Shown in pieces: positions 1-14,010 of a stretch of 64,000 nt of DNA; positions within the stretch are counted from its first letter, which is position 1; each line of letters starts with the position of its first letter. This stretch comes from Membranipora membranacea (Eukaryota; Bryozoa; Gymnolaemata; Cheilostomatida; Membraniporidae): contig OU612073.1 in NCBI GenBank assembly GCA_914767715.1, positions 8,928,001-8,992,000 of the forward strand, given 5' to 3'. The translations under genes were made by a program, and so were the position numbers. The notes beneath the pieces are model-generated. The model was not told the DNA's origin. It did no database searches and saw nothing but the letters and a program-made list of their open reading frames with translations.

Positions 1-373
1 TGACGGAGAATGAAAAGCCACAGAGCCAATTGGTTTGCAGATTCGAAATACAGGAGTTGCTCCTCATCGTGAGGTGAGTTAGAAGCAAATCTATTTTTTG
101 ATCCGAGCGAAAAAAAAGCGTGATACCCACCCTAGGTAAAATTTTGCAAATTTAAAGTCAGCTTAATTACCCCCCTATTAAACCTATGATTTCAATATTC
201 TGGATTTAGAATAAGGCCGATAAGAGCTTGAACTGGTCGGAGTTTGATAAAGATTCGACAGAGTTTTCATTTTTGAATGGTGGCGTATGGCATGTTTTTT
301 TTTAGCAAAAGCGACCCTAATTAAAACGGACGCTGACGGAGAATGAAAAGCCACAGAGCCAAACGGTTTGCAG

Positions 374-390
374 ATTCGAGATAAGCAGGA
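374..390 (+). other. CENP-B-box-like 17-mer, present in nearly every monomer (example)
   Basis: The sequence ATTCGAGATAAGCAGGA fits the essential CENP-B box pattern (N-TTCG-NNNN-A-NN-CGGG-N) at eight of nine fixed positions. The single mismatch is A at 387, where G is expected. The motif is almost invariant across both satellite subfamilies; tolerated variants such as GAGACAAG and GATAGGC fall at non-essential positions. I estimate roughly a 7% chance of an 8-of-9 match somewhere in a random monomer on either strand, so the match is suggestive only. Confidence 0.4.
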
Positions 391-409
391 GTTGCTCCTC
401 ATCGTGAGG
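387..409. other. Overlapping dyad symmetries in the satellite monomer (example)
   Basis: AGGAG-TTG-CTCCT (387-399) and CCTCA-TCG-TGAGG (397-409) are both perfect 5 bp inverted repeats. They share bases 397-399, so only one hairpin can form at a time in the homogeneous subfamily. In the diverged subfamily a 3-bp longer spacing separates them, and the second becomes a perfect 10 bp palindrome CCTCATGAGG, for example at 34,183-34,192. The first dyad begins inside the CENP-B-box-like motif. Confidence 0.6.
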
Positions 410-3400
410 TGAGTTAGAAGCAAATCTATTTTTTGATCCGAGCGAAAAAAAAGCGTGATACCCACCCTTGGTAAAATTTTCAAATTTAAAGTCAGCTTAA
501 TTACCCCCTATTAAACCGATGATTTCAATATTCTGGATTTAGAATAAGGCCGATAAGAGCTTGAACTGGTCGGAGTTTGATAAAGATTCGACAGAGTTTT
601 CATTTTTGAATGGTGGCGTATGGCATGTTTTTTTTAAGCAAAAGTGACCCTAATTAAAACGGACGCTGACGGAGAATGAAAAGTCACAGAGCCAAACGGT
701 TTGCAGATTCGAGATAAGCAGGAGTTGCTCCTCATCGTGAGGTGAGTTAGAAGCAAATCTTTTTTTTGATCCGAGAGAAAAAAAAGCGTGATACCCACCC
801 TTGGTATAATTTTGCAAATTTAGAGTCAGCTTAATTACCCCCCTATTAAACCGATGATTTCAATATTCTGGATTTAGAATAAGGCCGATAAGAGCTTGAA
901 CTGGTCGGAGTTTGATAAAGATTCGACAGAGTTTTCATTTTTGAATGGTGGCGTATGGCATGTTTTTTTTAAGCAAAAGTGACCCTAATTAAAACGGACG
1001 CTGACGGAGAATGAAAAGCCACAGAGCCAAACGGTTTGCAGATTCGAGACAAGCAGGAGTTGCTCCTCATCGTGAGGTGAGTTGGAAGCAAATCTATTTT
1101 TTGATCCGAGCGGAAAATAAAGCGTGATACCCGTCCTTGGTATAATTTTGCAAATTTAAAGTCAGCTTAATTACCCCCCTATTAAACCGATGATTTCAAT
1201 ATTCTGGATTTAGAATAAGGCCGATAAGAGCTTGAACTGGTCGGAGTTTGATAAAGATTCGACAGAGTTTTCATTTTTGAATGGTGGCGTATGGCATGTT
1301 TTTTTTTAGCAAAAGCGACCCTAATTAAAACGGACGCTGACGGAGAATGAAAAGCCACAGAGCCAACCGGTTTGCAGATTCGAGATAAGCAGGAGTTGCT
1401 CCTCATCGTGAGGTGAGTTAGAAGCAAATCTATTTTTTGATCCGAGCGAAAAAAAAGCGTGATACCCACCCTTGGTATAATTTTGCAAATTTAAAGTCAG
1501 CTTAATTACCCCCCTATTAAACCGATGATTCCAATATTCTGGATTTAGAATAAGGCCGATAAGAGCTTGAACTGGTCGGAGTTTGATAAAGATTCGACAG
1601 AGTTTTCATTTTTGAATGGTGGCGTATGGCATGTTTTTTTTAAGCAAAAGTGACCCTAATTAAAACGGACGCTGACGGAGAATGAAAAGTCACAGAGCCA
1701 AACGGGTTGCAGATTCGAGATAAGCAGGAGTTGCTCCTCATCGTGAGGTGAGTTAGAAGCAAATCTTTTTTTTGATCCGAGCCAAAAAAAAGCGTGATAC
1801 CCACCCTTTGTATAATTTGGCAAATTTAAAGTCAGCTTAATTACCCCCCTATTAAACCGATGATTCCAATATTCTGGATTTAGAATGAGGCCGATAAGAG
1901 CTTGAACTGGTCGGAGTTTGATAAAGATTCGAAAGAGTTTTCATTTTTGAATGGTGGCGTATGGCATGTTTTTTTTAAGCAAAAGTGACCCTAATTAAAA
2001 CGGACGCTGACGGAGAATGAAAAGTCACAGAGCCGAACGGTTTGCAGATTCGAGATAAGCAGGATTTGCTCCTCATCGTAAGGTGAGTTAGAAGCAAATC
2101 TATTTTTTGATCCGAGCGAAAAAAAAGCGTGATACCCACCCTTGGTATAATTTTGCAAATTAAAAGTCAGCTTAATTACCCCCCTATTAAACCGATGATT
2201 TCAATATTCTGGATTTAGAATAAGGCCGATAAGAGCTTGAACTGGTCGGAGTTTGATAAAGATTCGACAGAGTTTTCATTTTTGAATGGTGGCGTATGGC
2301 ATGTTTTTTTTAAGCAAAAGTGACCCTAATTAAAACGGACGCTGACGGAGAATGAAAAGCCACAGAGCCAAACGGTTTGCAGATTCGAGATAAGCAGGAG
2401 TTGCTCCTCATCGTGAGGTGAGTTAGAAGAAAATCTATTTTTTGATCCGAGCGAAAAAAAAGCGTGATACCCACCCTTGGTATAATTTTGCAAATTTAAA
2501 GTCAGCTTAATTACCCCCCTATTAAACCGATGATTTCAATATTCTGGATTTAGAATAAGGCCGATAAGAGCTTGAACTGGTCGGAGTTTGATAAAGATTC
2601 GACAGAGTTTTCATTTTTGAGTGGTGGCGCATGGCATGTTTTTTTTTTAGCAAAAGTGACCCTAATTAAAACGAACGCTGACGGAGAATGAAAAGCCACA
2701 GAGCCAAACGATTTGCAGATTCGAGATAAGCAGGAGTTGCTCCTCATCGTGAGGTGAGTTAGAAGCAAATCTATTTTTTGATCCGAGCGAAAAAAAAGCG
2801 TGATACCCACCCTTGGTATAATTTTGCAAATTTAAAGTCAGCTTAATTACCCCCCTATTAAACCGATGATTCCAATATTCTGGATTTAGAATAAGGCCGA
2901 TAAGAGCTTGAACTGGTCGGAGTTTGATAAAGATTCGACAGAGTTTTCATTTTTGAATGGTGGCGTATGGCATGTTTTTTTTAAGCAAAAGTGACCCTAA
3001 TTAAAACGGACGCTGACGGAGAATGAAAAGTCACAGAGCCAAACGGTTTGCAGATTCGAGATAAGCAGGAGTTGCTCCTCATCGTGAGGTGAGTTAGAAG
3101 CAAATCTTTTTTTTGATCCGAGCCAAAAAAAAGCGTGATACCCACCCTTTGTATAATTTGGCAAATTTAAAGTCAGCTTAATTACCCCCCTATTAAACCG
3201 ATGATTCCAATATTCTGGATTTAGAATGAGGCCGATAAGAGCTTGAACTGGTCGGAGTTTGATAAAGATTCGAATGAGTTTTCATTTTTGAATGGTGGCG
3301 TATGGCATGTTTTTTTTAAGCAAAAGTGACCCTAATTAAAACGGACGCTGACGGAGAATGAAAAGTCACAGAGCCGAACGGGTTGCAGATTCGAGATAAG

Positions 3401-6400
3401 CAGGATTTGCTCCTCATCGTAAGGTGAGTTAGAAGCAAATCTATTTTTTGATCCGAGCGAAAAAAAAGCGTGATACCCACCCTTGGTATAATTTCGCAAA
3501 TTAAAAGTCAGCTTAATTACCCCCCTATTAAACCGATGATTTCAATATTCTGGATTTAGAATAAGGCCGATAAGAGCTTGAACTGGTCGGAGTTTGATAA
3601 AGATTCGACAGAGTTTTCATTTTTGAATGGTGGCGTATGGCATGTTTTTTTTAAGCAAAAGTGACCCTAATTAAAACGGACGCTGACGGAGAATGAAAAG
3701 CCACAGAGCCAAACGGTTTGCAGATTCGAGATAAGCAGGAGTTGCTCCTCATCGTGAGGTGAGTTAGAAGCAAATCTATTTTTTGATCCGAGAGAAAAAA
3801 AAGCGTGATACCCACCCTTGGTATAATTTTGCAAATTTAAAGTCAGCTTAATTACCCCCCTATTAAACCGATGATTTCAATATTCTGGATTTAGAATAAG
3901 GCCGATAAGAGCTTGAACTGGTCGGAGTTTGATAAAGATTCGACAGAGTTTTCATTTTTGAATGGTGGCGTATGGCATGTTTTTTTTTAGCAAAAGCGAC
4001 CCTAATTAAAACGGACGTTGACGGAGAATGAAAAGCCACAGAGCCAAACGGTTTGCAGATTCGAGATAAGCAGGAGTTGCTCCTAATCGTGAGGTGAGTT
4101 AGAAGCAAATCTATTTTTTGATCCGAGCGAAAAAAAAGCGTGATACCCACCCTTGGTATAATTTTGCAAATTTAAAGTCAGCTTAATTACCCCCCTATTA
4201 AACCGATGATTCCAATATTCTGGATTTAGAATAAGGCCGATAAGAGCTTGAACTGGTCGGAGTTCGATAAAGATTCGACAGAGTTTTCACTTTTGAATGG
4301 TGGCGTATGGCATGTTTTTTTTAAGCAAAAGTGACCCTAATTAAAACGGACGCTGACGGAGAATGAAAAGTCACAGAGCCGAACAGTTTGCAGATTCGAG
4401 ATAAGCAGGATTTGCTCCTCATCGTAAGGTGAGTTAGAAGCAAATCTATTTTTTGATCCGAGCGAAAAAAAAGCGTGATACCCACCCTTGGTATAATTTT
4501 GCAAATTAAAAGTCAGCTTAATTACCCCCCTATTAAACCGATGATTTCAATATTCTGGATTTAGAATAAGGCCGATAAGAGCTTGAACTGGTCGGAGTTT
4601 GATAAAGATTCGACAGAGTTTTCATTTTTGAATGGTGGCGTATGGCATGTTTTTTTTAAGCAAAAGTGACCCTAATTAAAACGGACGCTGACGGAGAATG
4701 AAAAGCCACAGAGCCAAACGGTTTGCAGATTCGAGATAAGCAGGAGTTGCTCCTCAGCGTGAGGTGAGTTAGAAGCAAATCTATTTTTTGATCCGAGCGA
4801 AAAAAAAGCGTGATACCCACCCTTGGTATAATTTTGCAAATTTATAGTCAGCTTAATTACCCCCCTATTAAACCGATGATTTCAATATTCTGGATTTAGA
4901 ATAAGGCCGATAAGAGCTTGAACTGGTCGGAGTTTGATAAAGATTCGACAGAGTTTTCATTTTTGAATGGTGGCGTATGGCATGTTTTTTTTTTAGCAAA
5001 AGTGACCCTAATTAAAACGAACGCTGACGGAGAATGAAAAGCCACAGAGCCAAACGATTTGCAGATTCGAGATAAGCAGGAGTTGCTCCTCATCGTGAGG
5101 TGAGTTAGAAGCAAATCTATTTTTGATCCGAGCGAAAAAAAAGCGTGATACCCACCCTTTGTATAATTTTGCAAATTTAAAGTCAGCTTAATTACCCCCC
5201 TATTAAACCGATGATTCCAATATTCTGGATTTAGAATAAGGCCGATAAGAGCTTGAACTGGTCGGAGTTTGATAAAGATTCGACAGAGTTTTCATTTTTG
5301 AATGGTGGCGTATGGCATGTTTTTTTTAAGCAAAAGTGACCCTAATTAAAACGGACGCTGACGGAGAATGAAAAGTCACAGAGCCAAACGGTTTGCAGAT
5401 TCGAGATAAGCAGGAGTTGCTCCTCATCGTGAGGTGAGTTAGAAGCAAATTTATTTTTTGATCCGAGCGAAAAAAAGCGTGATACCCACCCTTGGTATAA
5501 TTTTGCAAATTTAAAGTCAGCTTAATTACCCCCCTATTAAACCGATGATTCCAATATTCTGGATTTAGAATAAGGCCGATAAGAACTTGAACTGGTCGGA
5601 GTTTGATAAAGATTCGACAGAGTTTTCATTTTTGAATGGTGGCGTATGGCATGTTTTTTTTTAGCAAAAGCGACCCTAATTAAAACGGACGCTGACGGAG
5701 AATGAAAAGCCACAGAGCCAAACGGTTTGCAGATTCGAGATAAGCAGGAGTTGCTCCTCATCGTGAGGTGAGTTAGAAGCAAATCTATTTTTTGATCCGT
5801 GCGAAAAAAAAGCGTGATACCCACCCTTGGTATAATTTTGCAAATTTAAAGTCAGCTTAATTACCCCCTATTAAACCGATGATTCCAATATTCTGGATTT
5901 AGAATAAGGCCGATAAGAGCTTGAACTGGTCGGAGTTTGATAAAGATTCGACAGAGTTTTCATTTTTGAATGGTGGCGTATGGCATGTTTTTTTAAGCAA
6001 AAGTGACCCTAATTAAAACGGACGCTGACGGAGAATGAAAAGCCACAGAGCCAAACGGTTTGCAGATTCGAGATAAGCAGGAGTTGCTCCTCATCGTGAG
6101 GTGAGTTAGAAGCAAATCTATTTTTTGATCCGAGCGAAAAAAAAGCGTGATACCCACCCTAGGTAAAATTTTGCAAATTTAAAGTCAGCTTAATTACCCC
6201 CCTATTAAACCTATGATTTCAATATTCTGGATTTAGATTAAGGCCGATAAGAGCTTGAACTGGTCGGAGTTTGATAAAGATTCGACAGAGTTTTCATTTT
6301 TGAATGGTGGCGTATGGCATGTTTTTTTTAAGCAAAAGTGACCCTAATTAAAACGGACGCTGACGGAGAATGAAAAGCCACAGAGCCAATTGGTTTGCAG

Positions 6401-9400
6401 ATTCGAGATACAGGAGTTGCTCCTCATCGTGAGGTGAGTTAGAAGCAAATCTATTTTTTGATCCGAGCGAAAAAAAAGCGTGATACCCACCCTTGGTATA
6501 ACTTTGCAAATTTAAAGTCAGCTTAATTACCCCCCTATTAAACCTATGATTTCAATATTCTGGATTTAGAATAAGGCCGATAAGAGCTTGAACTGGTCGG
6601 AGTTTGATAAAGATTCGACAGAGTTTTCATTTTTGAATGGTGGCGTATGGCATGTTTTTTTTTAGCAAAAGCGACCCTAATTAAAACGGACGCTGACGGA
6701 GAATGAAAAGCCACAGAGCCAAACGGTTTGCAGATTCGAGATAAGCAGGAGTTGCTCCTCATCGTGAGGTGAGTTAGAAGCAAATCTATTTTTTGATCCG
6801 AGCGAAAAAAAAGCGTGATACCCACCCTTGGTATAATTTTGCAAATTTAAAGTCAGCCTAATTACCCCCCTATTAAACCGATGATTCCAATATTCTGGAT
6901 TTAGAATAAGGCCGATAAGAGCTTGAACTGGTCGGAGTTTGATAAAGATTCGACAGAGTTTTCATTTTTGAATGGTGGCGTATGGCATGTTTTTTTTAAG
7001 CAAAAGTGACCCTAATTAAAACGGACGCTGACGGAGAATGAAATGTCACAGAGCCAAACGGTTTGCAGATTCGAGATAAGCAGGAGTTGCTCCTCATCGT
7101 GAGGTGAGTTAGAAGCAAATCTATTTTTTGATCCGAGCGAAAAAAAAGCGTGATACCCACCCTTGGTATAATTTTGCAAATTTAAAGTCAGCTTAATTAC
7201 CCCCCTATTAAACCGATGATTCCAATATTCTGGATTTAGAATAAGGCCGCTAAGAGCTTGAACTGGTCGGAGTTTGATAAAGATTCGACAGAGGTTTCAT
7301 TTTTGAATGGTGGCGTATGGCATGTTTTTTTAAGCAAAAGTGACCCTAATTAAAATGGACGCTGACGGAGAATGAAAAGCCACAGAGCCAAACGCATTGC
7401 AGATTCGAGATAAGCAGGAGCTGCTCCTCATCGTGAGGTGAGTTAGAAGCAAATCTATTTTTTGATCCGAGCGAAAAAAAAGCGTGATACCCACCCTAGG
7501 TAAAATTTTGCAAATTTAAAGTCAGCTTAATTACCCCCCTATTAAACCGATGATTTCAATATTCTGGATTTAGAATAAGGCCGATAAGAGCTTGAACTGG
7601 TCGGAGTTTGATAAAGATTCGACAGAGTTTTCATTTTTGAATGGTGGCGTATGGCATGTTTTTTTAAGCAAAAGTGACCCTAATTAAAACGGACGCTGAC
7701 GGAGAATGAAAAGCCACAGAGCCAAACGGTTTGCAGATTCGAGATAAGCAGGAGTTGCTCCTCATCGTGAGGTGAGTTAGAAGCAAATCTATTTTTTGAT
7801 CCGAGCGAAAAAAAAGCGTGATACCCACCCTAGGTAAAATTTTGCAAATTTAAAGTCAGCTTAATTACCCCCCTATTAAACCTATGATTTCAATATTCTG
7901 GATTTAGAATAAGGCCGATAAGAGCTTGAACTGGTCGGAGTTTGATAAAGATTCGACAGAGTTTTTATTTTTGAATGGTGGCGTATGGCATGTTTTTTTT
8001 TAGCAAAAGCGACCCTAATTAAAACGGACGCTGACGGAGAATGAAAAGCCACAGAGCCAAACGGTTTGCAGATTCGAGATAAGCAGGAGTTGCTCCTCAT
8101 CGTGAGGTGGGTTAGAAGCAAATCTATTTTTTGATCCGAGCGAAAAAAAAGCGTGATACCCACCCTAGGTAAAATTTTGCAAATTTAAAGTCAGCTTAAT
8201 TACCCCCCTATTAAACCTATGATTTCAATATTCTGGATTTAGAATAAGGCCGATAAGAGCTTGAACTGGTCGGAGTTTGATAAAGATTCGACAGAGTTTT
8301 CATTTTTGAATGGTGGCGTATGGCATGTTTTTTTTAAGCAAAAGTGACCCTAATTAAAACGGACGCTGACGGAGAATGAAAAGCCACAGAGCCAAACGGT
8401 TTGCAGATTCGAGATAAGCAGGAGTTGCTCCTCATCGTGAGGTGAGTTAGAAGCAAATCTATTTTTTGATCCGAGCGAAAAAAAAGCGTGATACCCACCC
8501 TTGGTATAATTTTGCAAATTTAGAGTCAGCTTAATTACCCCCCTATTAAACCGATGATTTCAATATTCTGGATTTAGAATAAGGCCGATAAGAGCTTGAA
8601 CTGGTCGGAGTTTGATAAAGATTCAACAGAGTTTTCATTTTTGAATGGTGGCGTATGGCATGTTTTTTTTTAGCAAAAGCGACCCTAATTAAAACGGACG
8701 CTAACGGAGAATGAAAAGCCACAGAGCCAAACGGTTTGCAGATTCGAGATAAGCAGGAGTTGCTCCTCATCGTGAGGTGAGTTAGAAGCAAATCTATTTT
8801 TTGATCCGAGCGAAAAAAAAGCGTGATACCCACCCTTGGTATAATTTTGCAAATTTAAAGTCAGCTTAATTACCCCCCTATTAAACCGATGATTCCAATA
8901 TTCTGGATTTAGAATAAGGCCGATAAGAGCTTGAACTGGTCGGAGTTTGATAAAGATTCGACAGAGTTTTCATTTTTGAATGGTGGCGTATGGCATGTTT
9001 TTTTAAGCAAAAGTGACCCTAATTAAAACGGACGCTGACGGAGAATGAAAAGCCACAGAGCCAAACGGTTTGCAGATTCGAGATAAGCAGGAGTTGCTCC
9101 TCATCGTGAGGTGAGTTAGAAGCAAATCTATTTTTTGATCCGAGCGAAAAAAAAGCGTGCTACCCACCCTAGGTAAAATTTTGCAAATTTAAAGTCAGCT
9201 TAATTACCCCCCTATTAAACCTATGATTTCAATATTCTGGATTTAGAATAAGGCCGATAAGAGCTTGAACTGGTCGGAGTTTGATAAAGATTCGACAGAG
9301 TTTTTATTTTTGAATGGTGGCGTATGGCATGTTTTTTTTTAGCAAACGCGACCCTAATTAAAACGGACGCTGACGGAGAATGAAAAGCCACAGAGCCAAA

Positions 9401-9956
9401 CGGTTTGCAGATTCGAGATAAGCAGGAGTTGCTCCTCATCGTGAGGTGAGTTAAAAGCAAATCTATTTTTTGATCCGAGCGAAAAAAAAGCGTGATACCC
9501 ACCCTTGGTATAATTTTGCAAATTTAAAGTCAGCTTAATTACCCCCCTATTAAACCGATGATTCCAATATTCTGGATTTAGAATAAGGCCGATAAGAGCT
9601 TGAACTGGTCGGAGTTTGATAAAGATTCGACAGAGTTTTCATTTTTGAATGGTGGCGTATGGCATGTTTTTTTTAAGCAAAAGTGACCCTAATTAAAACG
9701 GACGCTGACGGAGAATGTAAAGTCACAGAGCCAAACGGTTTGCAGATTCGAGATAAGCAGGAGTTGCTCCTCATCGTGAGGTGAGTTAGAAGCAAATCTA
9801 TTTTTTGATCCGAGCGAAAAAAAAGCGTGATACCCACCCTTGGTATAATTTTGCAAATTTAAAGTCAGCTTAATTACCCCCCTATTAAACCGATGATTCC
9901 AATATTCTGGATTTAGAATAAGGCCGATAAGAGCTTGAACTGGTCGGAGTTTGATA

Positions 9957-12900
9957 AAGATTGGACAGAGTTTTCATTTTTGAATGGTGGCGTATGGCAT
10001 GTTTTTTTTAAGCAAAAGTGACCCTAATTAAAACGGACGCTGACGGAGAATGAAAAGCCAAAGAGCCAAACGGTTTGCAGATTCGAGATAAGCAGGAGTT
10101 GCTCCTCATCGTGAGGTGAGTTAGAAGCAAATCTATTTTTTGATCCGAGCGAAAAAAAAGCGTGATACCCACCCTTGGTATAATTTTGCAAATTTAAAGT
10201 CAGCTTAATTACCCCCCTATTAAACCTATGATTTCAATATTCTGGATTTAGAATAAGGCCGATAAGACCTTGAACTGGTCGGAGTTTGATAAAGATTCGA
10301 CAGAGTTTTCATTTTTGAATGGTGGCGTATGGCATGTTTTTTTTAGCAAAAGTGACCCTAATTAAAACGGACGCTGACGGAGAATGAAAAGCCACAGAGC
10401 CAAACGGTTTGCAGATTCGAGATAGGCAGGAGTTGCTCCTCATCGTGAGGTGAGTTAGAAGCAAATCTATTTTTTGATCCGAGCGAAAAAAAAGCGTGAT
10501 ACCCACCCTTGGTATAATATTGCAAATTTAAAGTCAGCTTAATTACCCCCCTATTAAACCGATGATTTCAATATTCTGGATTTAGAATAAGGCCGATAAG
10601 AATAAAGATTCGACAGAGTTTTCATTTTTGAATGGTGGCGTATGGCATGTTTTTTTTAGCAAAAGCGACCCTAATTAAAACGGACGCTGACGGAGAATGA
10701 AAAGCCACAGAGCCAAACGGTTTGCAGATTCGAGATAAGCAGGAGTTGCTCCTCATCGTGAGGTGAGTTAGAAGCAAATCTATTTTTTGATCCGAGCGAA
10801 AAATAAGCGTGATACCCACCCTTGGTATAATTTTGCAAATTTAGAGTCAGCTTAATTACCCCCCTATTAAACCGATGATTTCAATATTCTGGATTTAGAA
10901 TAAGGCCGATAAGAGCTTGAACTGGTCGGAGTTTGATAAAGATTCGACAGAGTTTTCATTTTTGAATGGTGGCGTATGGCATGTTTTATTTTAGCAAAAG
11001 CGACCCTAATTAAAACCGACGCTGACGGAGAATGAAAAGCCACAGAGCCAAACGGTTTGCAGATTCGAGATAAGCAGGAGCTGCTCCTCATCGTGAGGTG
11101 AGTTAGAAGCAAATCTATTTTTTGATCCGAGCGAAAAAAAAGCGTGATACCCACCCTTGGTATAATTTTGCAAATTTAAAGTCAGCTTAATTACCCCCCT
11201 ATTAAACCGATGATTCCAATATTCTGGATTTAGAATAAGGCCGATAAGAGCTTGAACTGGTCGGAGTTTGATAAAGATTCGACAGAGTTTTCATTTTTGA
11301 ATGGTGGCGTATGGCATGTTTTTTTAAGCAAAAGTGACCCTAATTAAAACGGACGCTGACGGAGAATGAAAAGTCACAGAGCCAAACGGTTTGCAGATTC
11401 GAGATAAGCAGGAGTTGCTCCTCATCGTGAGGTGAGTTAGAAGCAAATCTATTTTTTGATCCGAGCGAAAAAAAAGCGTGATACCCACCCTAGGTATAAT
11501 TTTGCAAATTTAAAGTCAGCTTAATTACCCCCCTATTAAACCGATGATTTCAATATTCTGGATTTAGAATAAGGCCGATAAGAGCTTGAACTGGTCGGAG
11601 TTTGATAAAGATTCGACAGAGTTTTCATTTTTGAATGGTGGCGTATGGCATGTTTTTTTTAAGCAAAAGTGACCCTAATTAAAACAGACGCTGACGGAGA
11701 ATGAAAAGTCACAGAGCCAAACGGTTTGCAGATTCGAGATAAGCAGGAGTTGCTCCTCATCGTGAGGTGAGTTAGAAGCAAATCTATTTTTTGATCCGAG
11801 CGAAAAATAAGCGTGATACCCACCCTTGGTATAATTTTGCAAATTTAAAGTCAGCTTAATTACCCCCCTATTAAACCGATGATTTCAATATTCTGGATTT
11901 AGAATAAGGCCGATAAGAGCTTGAACTGGTCGGAGTTTGATAAAGATTCGACAGAGTTTTCATTTTTGAATGGTGGCGTATGGCATGTTTTCTTTAAGCA
12001 AAAGTGACCCTAATTAAAACGGACGCTGACGGAGAATGAAAAGCCACAGAGCCAAACGGTTTGCAGATTCGAGATAAGCAGGAGTTGCTCCTCATCGTGA
12101 GGTGAGTAAGAAGCAAATCTATTTTTTGATCCGAGCGAAAAAAAAGCGTGATACCCACCCTTGGTATAATTTTGCAAATTTAAAGTCAGCTTAATTACCC
12201 CCCTATTAAACCGATGATTCCAATATTCTGGATTTAGAATAAGGCCGATAAGAGCTTGAACTGGTCGGAGTTTGATAAAGATTGGACAGAGTTTTCATTT
12301 TTGAATGGTGGCGTATGGCATGTTTTTTTTAAGCAAAAGTGACCCTAATTAAAACGGACGCTGACGGAGAATGAAAAGCCAAAGAGCCAAACGGTTTGCA
12401 GATTCGAGATAAGCAGGAGTTGCTCCTCATCGTGAGGTGAGTTAGAAGCAAATCTATTTTTTGATCCGAGCGAAAAAAAAGCGTGATACCCACCCTTGGT
12501 ATAATTTTGCATATTTAAAGTCAGCTTAATTACCCCCCTATTAAACCTATGATTTCAATATTCTGGATTTAGAATAAGGCCGATAAGACCTTGAACTGGT
12601 CGGAGTTTGATAAAGATTCGACAGAGTTTTCATTTTTGAATGGTGGCGTATGGCATGTTTTTTTTAAGCAAAAGTGACCCTAATTAAAACAGACGCTGAC
12701 GGAGAATGAAAAGTCACAGAGCCAAACGGTTTGCAGATTCGAGATAAGCAGGAGTTGCTCCTCATCGTGAGGTGAGTTAGAAGCAAATCTATTTTTTGAT
12801 CCGAGCGAAAAATAAGCGTGATACCCACCCTTGGTATAATTTTGCAAATTTAAAGTCAGCTTAATTACCCCCCTATTAAACCGATGATTTCAATATTCTG

Positions 12901-14010
12901 GATTTAGAATAAGGCCGATAAGAGCTTGAACTGGTCGGAGTTTGATAAAGATTCGACAGAGTTTTCATTTTTGAATGGTGGCGTATGGCATGTTTTCTTT
13001 AAGCAAAAGTGACCCTAATTAAAACGGACGCTGACGGAGAATGAAAAGCCACAGAGCCAAACGGTTTGCAGATTCGAGATAAGCAGGAGTTGCTCCTCAT
13101 CGTGAGGTGAGTAAGAAACAAATCTATTTTTTGATCCGAGCGAAAAAAAAGCGTGATACCCACCCTTGGTATAATTTTGCAAATTTAAAGTCAGCTTAAT
13201 TACCCCCCTATTAAACCGATGATTCCAATATTCTGGATTTAGAATAAGGCCGATAAGAGCTTGAACTGGTCGGAGTTTGATAAAGATTGGACAGAGTTTT
13301 CATTTTTGAATGGTGGCGTATGGCATGTTTTTTTTAAGCAAAAGTGACCCTAATTAAAACGGACGCTGACGGAGAATGAAAAGCCAAAGAGCCAAACGGT
13401 TTGCAGATTCGAGATAAGCAGGAGTTGCTCCTCATCGTGAGGTGAGTTAGAAGCAAATCTATTTTTTGATCCGAGCGAAAAAAAAGCGTGATACCCACCC
13501 TTGGTATAATTTTGCAAATTTAAAGTCAGCTTAATTACCCCCCTATTAAACCTATGATTTCAATATTCTGGATTTAGAATAAGGCCGATAAGACCTTGAA
13601 CTGGTCGGAGTTTGATAAAGATTCGACAGAGTTTTCATTTTTGAATGGTGGCGTATGGCATGTTTTTTTTTAGCAAAAGTGACCCTAATTAAAACGGACG
13701 CTGACGGAGAATGAAAAGCCACAGAGCCAAACGGTTTGCAGATTCGAGATAGGCAGGAGTTGCTCCTCATCGTGAGGTGAGTTAGAAGCAAATCTATTTT
13801 TTGATCCGAGCGAAAAAAAAGCGTGATACCCACCCTTGGTATAATCTTGCAAATTTAAAGTCAGCTTAATTACCCCCCTATTAAACCGATGATTCCAATA
13901 TTCTGGATTTAGAATAAGGCCGATAAGAGCTTGAACTGGTCGGAGTTTGATAAAGATTCGACAGAGTTTTCATTTTTGAATGGTGGCGTATGGCATGTTT
14001 TTTTTAGCAA
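9957..14010. repeat. Reiterated 3-monomer block inside the array
   Basis: A block marked by GATTGGACAGAG, then GCCAAAGAGCC, then AAGACCTTGAACT occurs three times, beginning near 9,958, 12,282 and 13,285. The last two are 1,003 bp (three monomers) apart. The flanking markers GTTTTCTTTAAGC and GTGAGTAAGAA recur at about 11,988/12,107, 12,994/13,112 and 15,002/15,121. This is a short higher-order repeat made by recent tandem duplication. Confidence 0.8.

Larger units (their letters stand above)
1..480. repeat. Intra-array duplicate of 6,361-6,840 (19-monomer offset)
   Basis: This stretch and 6,361-6,840 share two private variants: CCAATTGGTTTGCAG in place of CCAAACGG, and a small deletion that turns GATAAGCAGGAG into ATACAGGAG. 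The offset is about 6,360 bp, or 19 monomers. Such shared rare variants show that multi-monomer blocks, not single monomers, have been copied. Confidence 0.8.
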
